Below, one piece after another: positions 12,399 to 23,333 of a DNA stretch of 64,000 bases (positions within the stretch are counted from its first letter, which is position 1; each line of letters opens with the position of its first letter). The position numbers were made by a program, and so were the translations under genes. Location of the stretch: contig CAIIXF020000001.1 in the NCBI GenBank assembly GCA_903813345.2, forward strand, positions 49,371,885-49,435,884, in the 5' to 3' direction. This DNA comes from Owenia fusiformis. Its lineage: Eukaryota > Annelida > Polychaeta > Sabellida > Oweniidae. The notes under the pieces are model-generated. The model worked only from the letters and a program-made list of their open reading frames with translations, was not told the DNA's origin and did not search any database.

Positions 12399-13575
12399 CC
12401 GGGCAATAACTCAAATACCGGTTGACAGATTTCATTCAAATTTTATAGGCTTATGCCTTATGGGTGTAGGACCTCTGCTCGAGAAGGAATTTTCAATATG
12501 GCCGCTTAATTTAAAATGGCGGCCATTTTTCGGAAAAAATATAATCTTTAATAACTCAAATACTAGTAAATGGATTTGGTTCTAATTTTATATACTGTTG
12601 CCTGGGTACAAAGGAACCTTGCTCAAGAAGACATTTTCAAGATGGCTGCCAAATTTCAAAATGGCGGCCATTTTTCGTAAAAAACGTTATCTTTGATAAC
12701 TCAAATACCATTGAATGGATTTAGTTCAAATTTTAGATGCTGATGCTTAGGGACATAGGAGCTCTGCTCGAGAAAGGATTTTCAAGATGGCAGCTAAATT
12801 TCAAAATGGCAGCCATTTTCTGTAAAAAACGTTATCTTTGATAACTCAAATACCATTGAATGGATTTGGTTTAAATTTTAGATGCTGATGCCTAGGGACA
12901 TAGGAGCTCTGCTCGAGAAAGGATTTTCGTGATGGCAGCTAAATTTCAAAATGGCGGCCATTTTTCGTAAAAAAACATTATCTTTGATAACTCAATTACC
13001 ATTGAATGGATTTGGTTCAAATTTTACATGATGATGCCTAGGGACACAGGAGCTCTGCTCGAGAAGGGATTTTCAAGGTGGTAACTAAATTTCAAAATGG
13101 CCGCCATTTTTCATAAAAGAACGTAACCTTTGATAACTCAAATACCAAATGACGGATTTGGTTCAAATTCTATATGCTGATGCCTAGAGACAAAGAAGTT
13201 CTGCTCAAAAATAAATTTTCAAAATGGCCACTGAATTTCAAAATGACCGCCATTTTTCATAAAAAAACGTAATTAATGATAACTTAAATACCAGTGGATG
13301 GATTTGGTTCCAATTTTATTTGCTGATGTTTAGGGAAAAGGTAGATCTGCTTCAGAAGAAATTTCAAAGGCGTGAGCTGAATTTCAAAATGGCTGCCATT
13401 TTTCATTAAAAAAGTAATCTTTGATAACCCAAATACCATTGGACGGACATTCTCTGCTAAAGAAGAAATCTAAAGATGACAGCTGAATTTCAAAATGGCA
13501 ACCATGTTTCATAAAAACATAATCTTTGATAACTCAAATACCAGTGGATGAATTTGGCTCAAATTTTTTATCAAA
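12399..13575. repeat. ~145-bp satellite with ATGGCGGCC palindromes
   Basis: Eight degenerate units starting at about 12406, 12550, 12697, 12840, 12988, 13134, 13279 and 13424 (last partial unit near 13530), each beginning with ataactcaaataccn. Every unit carries aaatttcaaaatggcggcc followed by atttttcgtaaaaaa, so the core AAAATGGCGGCCATTTT is itself nearly palindromic. Divergence between units indicates age. A related, inverted block lies at about 44640-44900. Confidence 0.85.
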
Positions 13576-14795
13576 ACATGTTTTGTTCGGTGGGATTTGC
13601 TACTCCGTGGAGTTGCTGTTTTTCTAGTTAATCATTTTATATTAAATGAAGGTGTGTGATGCACCTGTTATATTGTATTTCACTTACCCTAGTATTAGTG
13701 ATATTGACTTTACCGTCTTCATGTTGGTTATAGGGAGGGTTTGTGGGTTTTTCGTCCTGCTTCAATGGAGTTCTTTTGGTAACTGACGTACAACTTGTCA
13801 CCTGCTGTGCGTGACGTCACTGGTCACATGTTCTCTGATTGGGGACCGGTCAATCTTACCAGAGTTGACCTTACCTATATATTTATTGTACTAATAACCT
13901 ATTCTCCCTGACAAAACTGTTTATAATTTCATAAATCTAATTATGTTATAATTATTATATATCTGAGATGGAAAAAGAATGTAAATTTTGCATGAACAGC
14001 AAGGAATAAAGTTCTGGCATGTAATTTATAACCAACCCTTTGCAAGAGTTCAATGTTTCAACTGTCTCAAACTCTGAACATTTCTGATAAACCTCTGAAA
14101 TCTCTGAGCCAATCAGAGCTGCCCATAACTTCGTTACAATTATGGATTGTAAATTCCTATTCTGTTTTAAAGCTTTTAACATACAATATATCACAGGTAG
14201 TAATCAATAGCACTATCTTGCAAATTCCACACGATCTGGGTAAAAATCACACTCTTAGAGTAGAAATCAGATAAAGGTAGGTCATAAAACTGCAATTACA
14301 ATTTACTGTAATTAACCTATCTGTTTATGGTAAATTCAGTCGAATCACATATTTACCTACCCTATTCACCCATTGGTGATATCAGCTTATCTCAAGTTTC
14401 TTCATAAACTGGCACCCAGTTCAGATGTCAATTCGTGTGCAGTCTCACGAACAATCTAGGTTTTCTAAAACACACAGATGATGTGAAACATATTCCACTC
14501 GCTGAGTATACTAACAAGAATAAGCTAGGTTGATGAACTTCCGAGATAGATCCTTTGTTTTGAAAAATATTTACAAAGTCATACGACTTTTTACCAGGAA
14601 TCTGTGGATTTTGCATGAGAGTGCTGTTTGATTAGTACCTGTGTATATACTGTACATATTGTTATTTAATGAAAGTGTAGCATAATAGTATCTTGAGCAA
14701 AAATACAAAATGTTGATTTGGAAAATAATCATGGAATAATGTTTTGTCTGTTTTGTGACTATATCCCTTTGTTGTAGACAGTTGATATATTTCAG
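13576..14795. other. Probable LTV1 intron or upstream sequence
   Basis: No exon recognised. Because an LTV1 exon starts at 14796 with a 2-nt carried phase, at least one earlier coding exon must exist upstream, but I could not recognise it here. Confidence 0.35.
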
Positions 14796-16764
14796 GTACC
14801 TACTCAACCTTATACAACCATCCAAAAACAATAGAGCTTCCCAAAAAGGTAAGAGCAATCTGAAATATTACATCATACAATTTTATATCACTACCAAGAA
14901 GATGTTAGATATTTTTTTAGCCACCATTTTTATGACCTGTATTCTGCATCAGCTGTCTGTTTTTGGAACCATCATACTGTATGTTTTTGGAACTGTCCTA
15001 ATGTACGATTTGGGTGCAATTGTTGGCAGTCAGCCAGGTATGAGTTTTGAACCATGTAAGACGAAAAAGATTAACCAAAGGATGAGTCTGGGAATGAGTC
15101 TGGGTATCGACTTAGAAAATATTGAAAATTGTAATGTCTGAAAAACCAACTCAATCACACATATTATTAAACTTCAGTATCTTATCCTTCTTCTGGGAGT
15201 ACAAAAATATCAATTTGTATCACAATTAATGAAGAATATTGGCATCAAAGACAGTGTATATCATTGTCAGAATTGAAACAAAATCAACGGCAAATATTAA
15301 ATGAATTATTTATACAAAAGGTTTGAAACATATCCTCCAAAACATTGCTTACTTTCTTTGTATAGACATTGAATGGTATTTCTGGATAAGTGAATTGGTG
15401 TTTATCTGGGTAATCAAGGGATTATAGTCACTCAAAGTTACTGAACATCCAGTTTTGAGACTTCAATTGTGTTGGTGAAGTTACACATATTTCAGTCAAA
15501 TTCATGCTGAGCACAACATTGTGGTTTCAATTTTATAATCTCTATACATGACCCTGGTGATGAAGAGTCAGAATCAGTCAAAAAACCTAAACCGGAAAAC
15601 TGTGCTCATTGTGAAAACTAAAAGTGAAGCAACTTTTTTTCTGATATTTCTTACATCAAATGGCAGCCATCTTGTTTTTACCCCTTCAAATTAAACTGGC
15701 GGGAAATTCAAAAATTTGAAAAAAAATTTAATCATTAAATATATTTCAAAAGTATGATTTTCTTTTAAATTCTTCATGGGTCTTAATTTATTTCTTCTTT
15801 GTAAGTCATACATGTTGCCATTGGTGTTTTTTCTATGGTAATGACTATTTTTTTTCGTTAAGATACTTATATTCCGACTCTCAGCAGGGGGTTAATTATG
15901 CATCAAAACTCGTGAAAAAGTAAATATACTTATAAAATATAACTAGGACAGTAATAAAAAACACATTTCACATACATTTGACTGAGGGACCAAAAGGGCA
16001 TATACCCGGACACATCCTTTTCAGGACAAGCCTATCAAGTTAACCAAGAGGATGAATATACCAGATGATGCCATACCAACTCGGGGTCTCACCAAGAGGC
16101 AGATAGAAGAGGAGATGAAACAAGGAGATATGTTTGACAAGGCCAGTACCTATAGGCCTAAAGGCGAGACTCCTGAAGAGAGAAAGGCAAGGAAAGAGGC
16201 AATAAAAGCAGAGAGAAAAGTGAGGTTCTTTATATAACATCATGGGGTATATTATGGGTCACATATTTGATCCCAGATTTAGAATCATAGCACAATTACA
16301 ATACTGTAAGCATTAAAAAAGATGTTCGAAGATGTTTGGAATAATTCCAAAAAATTTGAGTTATGTATTTTATAATTTTTTTTTTTTTTTATTATTCAGT
16401 ACTAGTGTAACACAGGTTGGTGTGATTGTAACTCCGTAAAAACGTTCTTCAGATTTTCATCTTTATGTTAGAGGGTACCAAGTTGTTGGCTTTCTTGTTT
16501 CCTAGCATCCATTTTGAACTTTGTTTGATAAATCTCTTTTTTGGGGTTATATTCTGGTGAGAACCCTGAATCTTGTCATCACAATTCCAGGATAACCACT
16601 CATTGGATTTCATTCAAATTTATACACATGTGCCTTGTTTTCATTTTCAGGAAAGAAGAGTAGAACGAAAGATGAATAAAAATGCCTTCAAGGAAGAAAA
16701 CAAAAGACAGCAAAAAGAAGTGATGAACTTAAAAAGAAATTTACAAGGCATAAATCTGACATAA
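14796..16764 (+). CDS. LTV1: LTV1-like 40S ribosome biogenesis factor, last three exons
   Basis: Three exons join in phase: 14796-14848 (acceptor tttcag, donor gtaaga), 16025-16219 (acceptor ttttcag, donor gtgagg) and 16651-16764 (acceptor ttttcag, ends in TAA). The protein reads TYSTLYNHPKTIELPKK, then DKPIKLTKRMNIPDDAIPTR and GLTKRQIEEEM, and ends with the basic coiled-coil-like tail KARKEAIKAERKERRVERKM, finishing NLKRNLQGINLT. The TYSNLYNHPK-like block and the terminal ERKERR...LNLKxN helix are hallmarks of LTV1 as I know it. LTV1 is a conserved chaperone that binds late pre-40S particles and must leave before subunit maturation. The first exon needs one base from an earlier exon, so the N-terminal part is missing here. 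A possible polyadenylation signal (AATAAA) lies at 17332-17337. Family assignment is firm; the exact upstream structure is not known. Confidence 0.88.
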
Positions 16765-17959
16765 TTATTCATGTAAGAGATGCTATTTGAAGTACACGGG
16801 TATACATGTTCAGCTTGACACTAAACATGGTAGCTTAGTATATGTAACATGTGTCATTGTCTTAAAAGACTTACTATCTAATGAAAGACAACTTTCTGAC
16901 AGGGGATGAATTCAAATCATGTACTGACATTGTACCGTCTAGTCTGAGTAAGAGATACAAATACTGCACCATGTTATAGTGTTATACTCCAGCAGCATTG
17001 AAGACCGACAAGATTACATAGCTTATCACGATGATACAATATTTATTGAACATATTGCACTGATGACCTGGCATGACCTGATTAAATGTTTCAATCGATA
17101 AGTTATGTAATACATGTTCTGTACTAGTACAGCAAAACTTGTCTTAGTGAAACACCTGTGTTTAGTGAACACCACTTTAAGAAGACACATTTTACATCGG
17201 CTCCTGTATAAAATCTTCTTTCTCTGTAGTAAACACCAAAATACAGTGATTATAAATTTTTCTGGCTCCATAGGTGTTCACTATATACAGGTTTTACTGT
17301 ATACAGTATCTGGTTGCTGGCAATAACATTGAATAAACGACAACCATGAATATTAATAAATATCAAAAATATGCATGTACGACAATGTTATGTGATCGGG
17401 AAACAAGATATTCCCAGATAATTTTAATGAACATTACTCCAAAATAGCAAAATCTCCATTCTCAAATTCCAGTCTATTTTAGGGACATGATTTTTTCAAA
17501 AAAATTGATGAGAACGAGATATAATGCCATCTGTCTAATCCTTATTTTCAATATAACTGTAGTTATTTCTATGAATAGAGGATTTTAGTGGATAAAATAT
17601 TATTAATCAAATAAATGCCAAAGTCTTGGCCACCCTATATGAATTTACTTCACTCCCAATAGTTGTTATACTTAGCTGTGACTGAAAACATATTCGTATT
17701 GATGAAACTGCACCTATATATCAGAATGTTAGCAGTGTGACTGGGTGCATCATCATAGTGAAAAGATTTAGAGTTTGGCTGAATGGTTAAGTTTTATTTA
17801 CTTACTAGAGCATAATACTCTTTGTTGATTTTCTGGCCCTCTGGTACAGCATTGGCTAGCAGGAGTGGAATTGTCTATGAAAACTAGGAACCTCAATTTT
17901 CCCTCATTACGTTTTATAAAAGACATACATAAAGTTAACTTCTCAAGGATTATTATATA
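16765..17959. other. LTV1 3' flank; no further gene seen
   Basis: Likely 3' UTR of the LTV1-like gene up to about 17.34 kb, then AT-rich sequence. Short open frames on both strands here overlap each other and have no recognisable features. Confidence 0.4.
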
Positions 17960-19029
17960 CAGGGTGTCCGGAAAGTAAAGATACAAATGCTCTAATTTCA
18001 ATAGATTTACCTGTTGTGAGATGAAATTGCTACAGATTGTAGAATGACATTGTAACAATTTATCCTGCAAATATCATGACAAATAGTTTCAAAATAAAAA
18101 AGTTATGGTTGTTATGGTGACAGGAGTCGCGGGTATGTGGAGCAGCGTCACAATTATGTTTTATAAATCTTTTCTCCAGTTCATATCATCTTGACACTTT
18201 GTCATCTGTTGCTATTATATATCAAATTATGTACCGCAGCAGCAAAAGGATTAGTACTGTAACATTATTTAGTCATTTGGCATTACTTCTGGTATCTGGT
18301 ATTATGTATTTCCCACCATTATCTTAACATTCTCTGATTCTTGGTGCATTTTGACTGGTGATTCCAAGATCTGACAAAACCGCCGCTGCCCATCTCTAAG
18401 ATTGCTGCTAACATTGGTTTCCAGCCGAATCTCATTTTCATGTTGAACTTCTAAGAAATATTGCTTTAAGATATTCATTAATGTAGAAGTCCAACGGGAC
18501 ATTATCAGACCAAATATTGACCATTGACAAAAAGGTTCAATGTTAAGACATTCAATTGTGAGATTTGTTTTCTTTGCTTTGTGAATTGGTGCATTTACTG
18601 TGGAGGTGGACTGTTGACTCTTCTATTAATCCTGGGACCCTTTTCCTAAGCACATATACTTTTTCTTTGATTATACTGGTGACATTACATAGTTCTGATA
18701 TGTATCAATGATATCATTAATCTAAAGAGAATACTATGGCAGCAAGAATACAATATTGAACAAAACAAAACATTGATAGGAAATACCAAAATAAGCACTG
18801 TTTCAAATGGTTATATTTTAGCAATTTATCGCAATTTAGTGATATCCTGGAACTGCTCCACATACCCTCACCACCGTAACCATGACAACCGTAACTTAAA
18901 CACGTTTAGACTGTATGTTATAAAAGTTGGCAGATGTATTGTAATATGGTTCCTCTACAATCTGTAGCAATTTCATTACAAGAAACCTAAATCTCTTAAA
19001 ATTAGAGTGTTTGTATCTTTACTTTCCGG
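17960..19029. mobile_element. Mariner-like element with ~88-bp inverted ends
   Basis: The left end CAGGGTGTCCGGAAAGTAAA (17960 on) pairs with the right end TTTACTTTCCGGACACCCT (to about 19035), and the arms continue inward for about 85 bp with some mismatches (cttacaatctgtagcaattt-like sequence on both inner edges). TA-rich borders fit mariner insertion. On the minus strand near 18300-18520 a broken frame reads PLDFYINEYLK followed by ENEIRLETNVSSNLRD, which weakly resembles the C-terminal part of mariner transposases (P-x-D-F-x-x-YLK). I treat it as a decayed, possibly non-autonomous copy. Confidence 0.65.
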
Positions 19030-19395
19030 ACACCCTATATATGTGCAATTTTATACAACTCTCGTCTAGCTCTATACAAATACCACATGACATAGAAGTG
19101 TTGCTAATATTTTCATCCCACTCTAAAAAAATACTATCAAGTTGTGTCTCTTCGGTTGGTTCCATGGCCTTTTCCTAAACCGATTTCAGTTGATATCGGG
19201 CGTCTCACTATCTACAGGAGGGTATCAATTTCACCCATAGTTAATGTACATTTAATGTAATAGGTTATCCGACTCTTAATTTGATAGTATTCTCTGGGTT
19301 ACAACTGTGTTTCTTTTCATCATGTTCATAGACACGTCGCAAGAAGGTCGCGCTTGTATTGTAAGCCACCACGTTCCGATGATTCTGGTACCAAA

Positions 19396-19506
19396 ATGAC
19401 GGCTCCGGCTGCCGGAGTTTTGTTGTTGATTTTATCTTTATTTGCTCCGGAACATATAAGAAGACAAATATCGATGTACTATTATATTCATAAAAAATAT
19501 GATTGA
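19396..19506 (+). CDS. Possible short secreted peptide or first exon
   Basis: A 36-codon frame starts in a clear CpG-containing promoter-like stretch (19330-19420) and begins MTAPAAGVLLLILSLFAPEH, which looks like a signal peptide or membrane anchor. It runs to TGA at 19504. No strong splice donor follows, so it could be a tiny peptide, a first exon with a weak donor, or chance. I do not recognise a family. Confidence 0.2.
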   Translation: MTAPAAGVLLLILSLFAPEHIRRQISMYYYIHKKYD

Positions 19507-20112
19507 AATGCGTTTTTGTCCAAAATGTGCAAATAAATCAATAACTGTGGAAATTCGTTCGTCCTGTACATTAAAACGATATTTCAAAATCTATTGAATT
19601 TCGAAAGTAAAGTTTTCCCAATTTGAACATTAAGATAGCTTTAAAATGATATATCATTTATCTTGAAACATCATCTAAAGCCTCAGTCAATTTGTTTTAC
19701 AGCTTCACAAAATCGATATAGAAAATTTACATCGTTCTGCTTATTCCTACATTTTATGCTGCATATTTCTCTCGATTTTGGGAAGCTACGCCCGCCGTAC
19801 GATTGCTGTAGATCAAATGTGAATTAAGGATATACCTATAAACACACATGAAAGACTTTTTTGCGACGTGTCAATGCAATATTGCAAAGCCACATTTATG
19901 AAGCTGTAGTGTTCTGGGTACTTGGGCTCTTTGTAGGCAAAAGTTAAGAGAAACACAACTAAGTAGGTTTGTTGTTGGCTATATAATATGATGACGTAAT
20001 TTTATTATAAATTACAGAATGTTACATAACAATACTTTTGCCGATAGGGCTAACAACCGCCAATAGCTGACTACGGCAGCTAGCCCAAACAAAACCATGT
20101 AGTTGATGACAT

Positions 20113-21246
20113 TTAAAACTTCACCACTGAACATTCTGTGCTATTTGGTACTTCAGTACCTCTTCCATCTCTAGCGTCTCTTGTTGCGACCCCAGCTGCA
20201 CCATTATTATCATCAAGAGACAATCTGGTGGTCGTGCTCCTCGACCCATCAGATATGAAGTAAACTTCTTCATTTTGTTGACGTAAACGTACCAGTTTTA
20301 ATACCGCCATTCGTAACCTCCTGTCTTTCTTACAGAATATTATTGGATTAACCACAGATTTAACCAATAAGATTTTGTATGTGATACTCATTAGTAGAAA
20401 GATCGTGCCCGAATCGAGACTTGTGCGCGTCAGAACGATTCTCACGAAAAGTAATGGAATCCATGATAGTATAAATAAACCTAAGATTGTTACTACGTTT
20501 TTCAGGATCTTGTAGCTACGTTTATATGCCACAGCTTTGGCATGGTCCACGGCTTGAATCTGAGCCAGAATCTGCGAGCGCTTCATTTTTGCAACCCAGA
20601 ATATCTTCCCATACAAGCCTGCCGTTAGTGCCATCGAAGCGTAAACAATGGGATTCAAGACGGCTGAGTTATAAACATTAAGAAGTGTGTTCTGTACTGA
20701 ACACTGTTTGTTGACGTCCCACCTGTTCCAGACAAAGAATGCAGGGGCAGTGATGACGAATACAAGAACCCAACACAACAAGCTCAGTAAAATCGTATTT
20801 CTCTTACACATCCAACGATCATAACGAAATGGCAACACAATTGCTACAAAGCGTTCTATTGCCAGTGTGGCAAAAAGGAACAATTCGCCACCTGTACTAA
20901 GAAGCGTAAAGAATATTCGCAAGAAGCAAACGTATTTTTTATCAACCATTCCTAGAACGACACCTCTTGCTATGTCATATTCATATGTCATAGATTCTCG
21001 AATCGGCATTCCAAATAATCCTTGTATGAAGTCAACTATTGCTATGTTCAAGACTATGATATTTGGAGGCGTCTGCAAGTATTTATGTTTTAGAACTACT
21101 GTTATGAGCAAACCATTGTTAAGAATCATGAAAACAAAGATGACGCCAGCCCAACATAACAGTCCAATGTGTACATTTCTTGTATCCACTTCCCTTTGCC
21201 AGCTGTACAAGTAACTTACATTGTGTTCTAATGTTGTGCCATCCAT
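20113..21246 (-). CDS. Rhodopsin-class (class A) G protein-coupled receptor, intronless
   Basis: A complete 377-residue frame with seven predicted membrane segments. Start chosen at the ATG at 21246; the frame is open slightly further up but without ATG. Class A marks: N9 in an N-V-S glycosylation site before TM1, NNG in TM1 (43-45), LNIAIVD with D72 in TM2, C107 at the top of TM3 paired with C182 in the second extracellular loop, ERF at 131-133 replacing DRY, SWIP at 261-264 replacing CWxP in TM6, and NPIIF at 300-304 replacing NPxxY. Basic residues follow TM7 (KKDRRLR), and the ~70-residue tail is rich in Ser/Thr. It would sit in the plasma membrane and couple a ligand to heterotrimeric G proteins. 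The ligand cannot be read from the sequence; it looks like a lineage-specific orphan receptor. AATAAA lies on the minus strand at about 20006-20001, roughly 110 nt past the stop. A MITE lies just upstream (21340-21626). Confidence 0.9.
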   Translation of the reverse strand: MDGTTLEHNVSYLYSWQREVDTRNVHIGLLCWAGVIFVFMILNNGLLITVVLKHKYLQTPPNIIVLNIAIVDFIQGLFGMPIRESMTYEYDIARGVVLGMVDKKYVCFLRIFFTLLSTGGELFLFATLAIERFVAIVLPFRYDRWMCKRNTILLSLLCWVLVFVITAPAFFVWNRWDVNKQCSVQNTLLNVYNSAVLNPIVYASMALTAGLYGKIFWVAKMKRSQILAQIQAVDHAKAVAYKRSYKILKNVVTILGLFILSWIPLLFVRIVLTRTSLDSGTIFLLMSITYKILLVKSVVNPIIFCKKDRRLRMAVLKLVRLRQQNEEVYFISDGSRSTTTRLSLDDNNGAAGVATRDARDGRGTEVPNSTECSVVKF

Positions 21247-21339
21247 TCTAATTTTTAACACTTCAAAATCCTGATTTACACGAAGCGGCAAACGACTATG
21301 TTTGTTTTTGTTACCTAAAGAGTAGTACGGTTTTACTGA

Positions 21340-21626
21340 TAAAGGAGGAGGGAAAGTATCGCAACAGATTTCGGACAGTCATATGCTGGATTTTGGCTAT
21401 TCTCAGGAAAACATTTCAGAAAAACACGGGTGTGGGTTGTTTGTATCTTCCCTGCCTCAATATCAAAATTATTTTATCATCTCTATGAGTATCAATTATT
21501 TTGTATCAGCACTATAATCATGTTTTTATTTTTGAGTTAACATATGCACCTGTTTAAATCCTCAACAAAATAGCCAAAATCAAACATATGACTGTCCAAA
21601 ATCTGTTGCGCTACTTTCCCTCCTCC
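21340..21626. mobile_element. MITE just upstream of the GPCR
   Basis: Inverted ends of about 55 bp: AGGAGGGAAAGTATCGCAAC and further acagatttcggacagtcata at the left, with their complements at about 21570-21626. The element is bordered by the direct repeat TTTTACTGA (21331-21339 and 21627-21635), a candidate 9-bp target duplication. The first bases TAAA of the left end have no partner at the right, so the exact border is uncertain. It lies about 95 bp upstream of the receptor ATG and could affect its promoter. Confidence 0.65.
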
Positions 21627-21635
21627 TTTTACTGA

Positions 21636-22857
21636 CTTGTTGAATTATTTCTGTGTATGTCTTTGTCCTTTAATATTGTAGTGACACAGTCGTCATAATT
21701 GTCTCTAAACTACAGGTCAGTTATTAGCAAGAGATTCAGGTTGTTTTATAGTAGTGTATATATATACTGTTATTATTGTATCACATGATCTCAACTAAGG
21801 GACCATCTCATTGTTATTATCTCAACGAATTACTGCGTTTTTACTACAATTTATCTTGCATATTTAACTACAATCTACATAAACTTCAACAAAAATTATA
21901 AGGCAATGTATCAGAAGAGATAGGCATTCAATGATTGTAATAAACTTTTATTTCTTCATTTGACAATCTTGTATAATCTTTATACGCTGGATTTATCTAT
22001 TTTAGTGGAAAGCATGCCTGTAAAATTGACCCCTGTTGAAATCTCCCAAAATTGGTAAATGATGATAAATCTATGATTTGAAAATCCTTAATATTCTAGT
22101 ATGCTAATGACACCATACTATCGTAACAACACTGCGGTCTACAAGAACTATAATATGTGAAACTAAGATTGGAGTAAGTTGAGTGGAAGTTTTTAGAAAA
22201 TTCTGTTCTGACTTTATTTTGGGACAATCCTTTGAATTTTAGAGTAATCTTACGAATGTAAATGTACAGGAGTCAATCCCGGTGTCAACGTAAATATGGA
22301 CCGTGCTTCATATTGTCCGTTAGACTATAAGTCCTGGAAAATAAGGTCCTGGACTATATTATCTAGAATAACAAGGCCGATGGACTATATTTCCTCAGGT
22401 ATTTTAGTCCGTTAGCTAGAATGTGATGTCCGGGGTGGACTATAGATACCAAATCATGGTCTTTTTACCTGTCATTCAGGACCATATTTTCTCGTTAAAA
22501 ATGTCCTTGGACATGTATTGAACTTTGTCAAAATAATATTTCATTGACATACAAGATAGGATGTAATACTGCTATACCACAAAATTGTATAACCCGTCTC
22601 GTACTTAACAAAATAATGTGTAAAACCTCTTTATTAGTCATTGGACATTTGTCTAAATATCCTGAAACATTGTTGAGATACATCAAAATTAGCGGGAAAG
22701 TGTTTGCCTTTGCAACTCGGAAACGGGTTCAGCAGTGGAATTTTTATATATACCACAAATAGCAGGAGGAGGGGGGGGAGAATCACAGCTCACAAGTGAC
22801 CAGTCAATTTGTCAACATAAATCATCTTAGGCATTCTGATACTCATAGCATATTTCT
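21636..22857. other. No gene seen
   Basis: AT-rich sequence. Between about 22290 and 22520 there are repeated ggactata / gtccgttag motifs on both strands suggestive of an old, decayed inverted-repeat element, but I could not define its ends. Confidence 0.3.
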
Positions 22858-22916
22858 GTTTCACCTGAACAGGGCTGAGAAGAAATGAGATGTTATGGTT
22901 TATCATGATGCATCTA
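22858..22916 (+). repeat. Copy of LINE-tail-associated sequence
   Basis: Shares tgtttcacctgaa, then agggctgagaagaaatgaga and tggtttatcatgatgc with 27780-27843, which lies just downstream of a LINE reverse-transcriptase C-terminal fragment. It is therefore probably a 3' fragment of the same LINE family. Confidence 0.5.
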
Positions 22917-22923
22917 ACCCCCC

Positions 22924-23333
22924 TATCACACCAAACTAGTTCTTACCCATTCTTGCCAGTCCTACGAAAACTTCGTAAAACGGGCTTAATCTGGCAGTGG
23001 TCGGGAAATATGTCTAAAATAATTAGCTACTTCGTTCATAAACAGTCTTCAATACGTCCATCTCATTCGCAGTTCGTTCAGGTCGCACCTCGTCGGTGTG
23101 CAACGTCGTATAACGCGTCCCTTAGTCTAGAAGGTCATCATGACCTGATTACAGAGCGGTATGGTCGCCATCGAATTTTGAATCATTTCAAAATTCTAAA
23201 ATCACCTTCCCGTCTGAGAAAGTTCATGAAATTCGTAAATAGACCTTAGAAAGTTGCAGCTACGTTCATTCTGTTCGCACACAATTTAAAACCAGTTTTG
23301 AAGAACGCAGTGGCAACTTGTTTGGTGTGATGG
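22924..23333. mobile_element. CpG-rich inverted-repeat element
   Basis: ATCACACCAAACTAGTT at 22925 pairs with AACTTGTTTGGTGTGAT at 23315-23331. Inside, and on to about 23700, are many iterated ttcgt / tacgtcc motifs. The block cagtcttcaatacgtcc (about 23044) recurs as cagtctttaatacgttt (about 23361), so the element may be nested in or followed by a related copy. CpG is far more frequent than in flanking DNA. No stable frame. Confidence 0.5.

Noticed and set aside
12238-12585. 115-codon frame with Pro/Ser/Arg repeats
   Set aside because: Produced by the CCGT microsatellite and the first satellite unit; the same pattern is expected from any such repeat.
14755-15141. 128-codon plus-strand frame
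   Set aside because: It overlaps the LTV1 exon 14796-14848 in another frame and runs through its splice donor; the exon reading is supported by family similarity.
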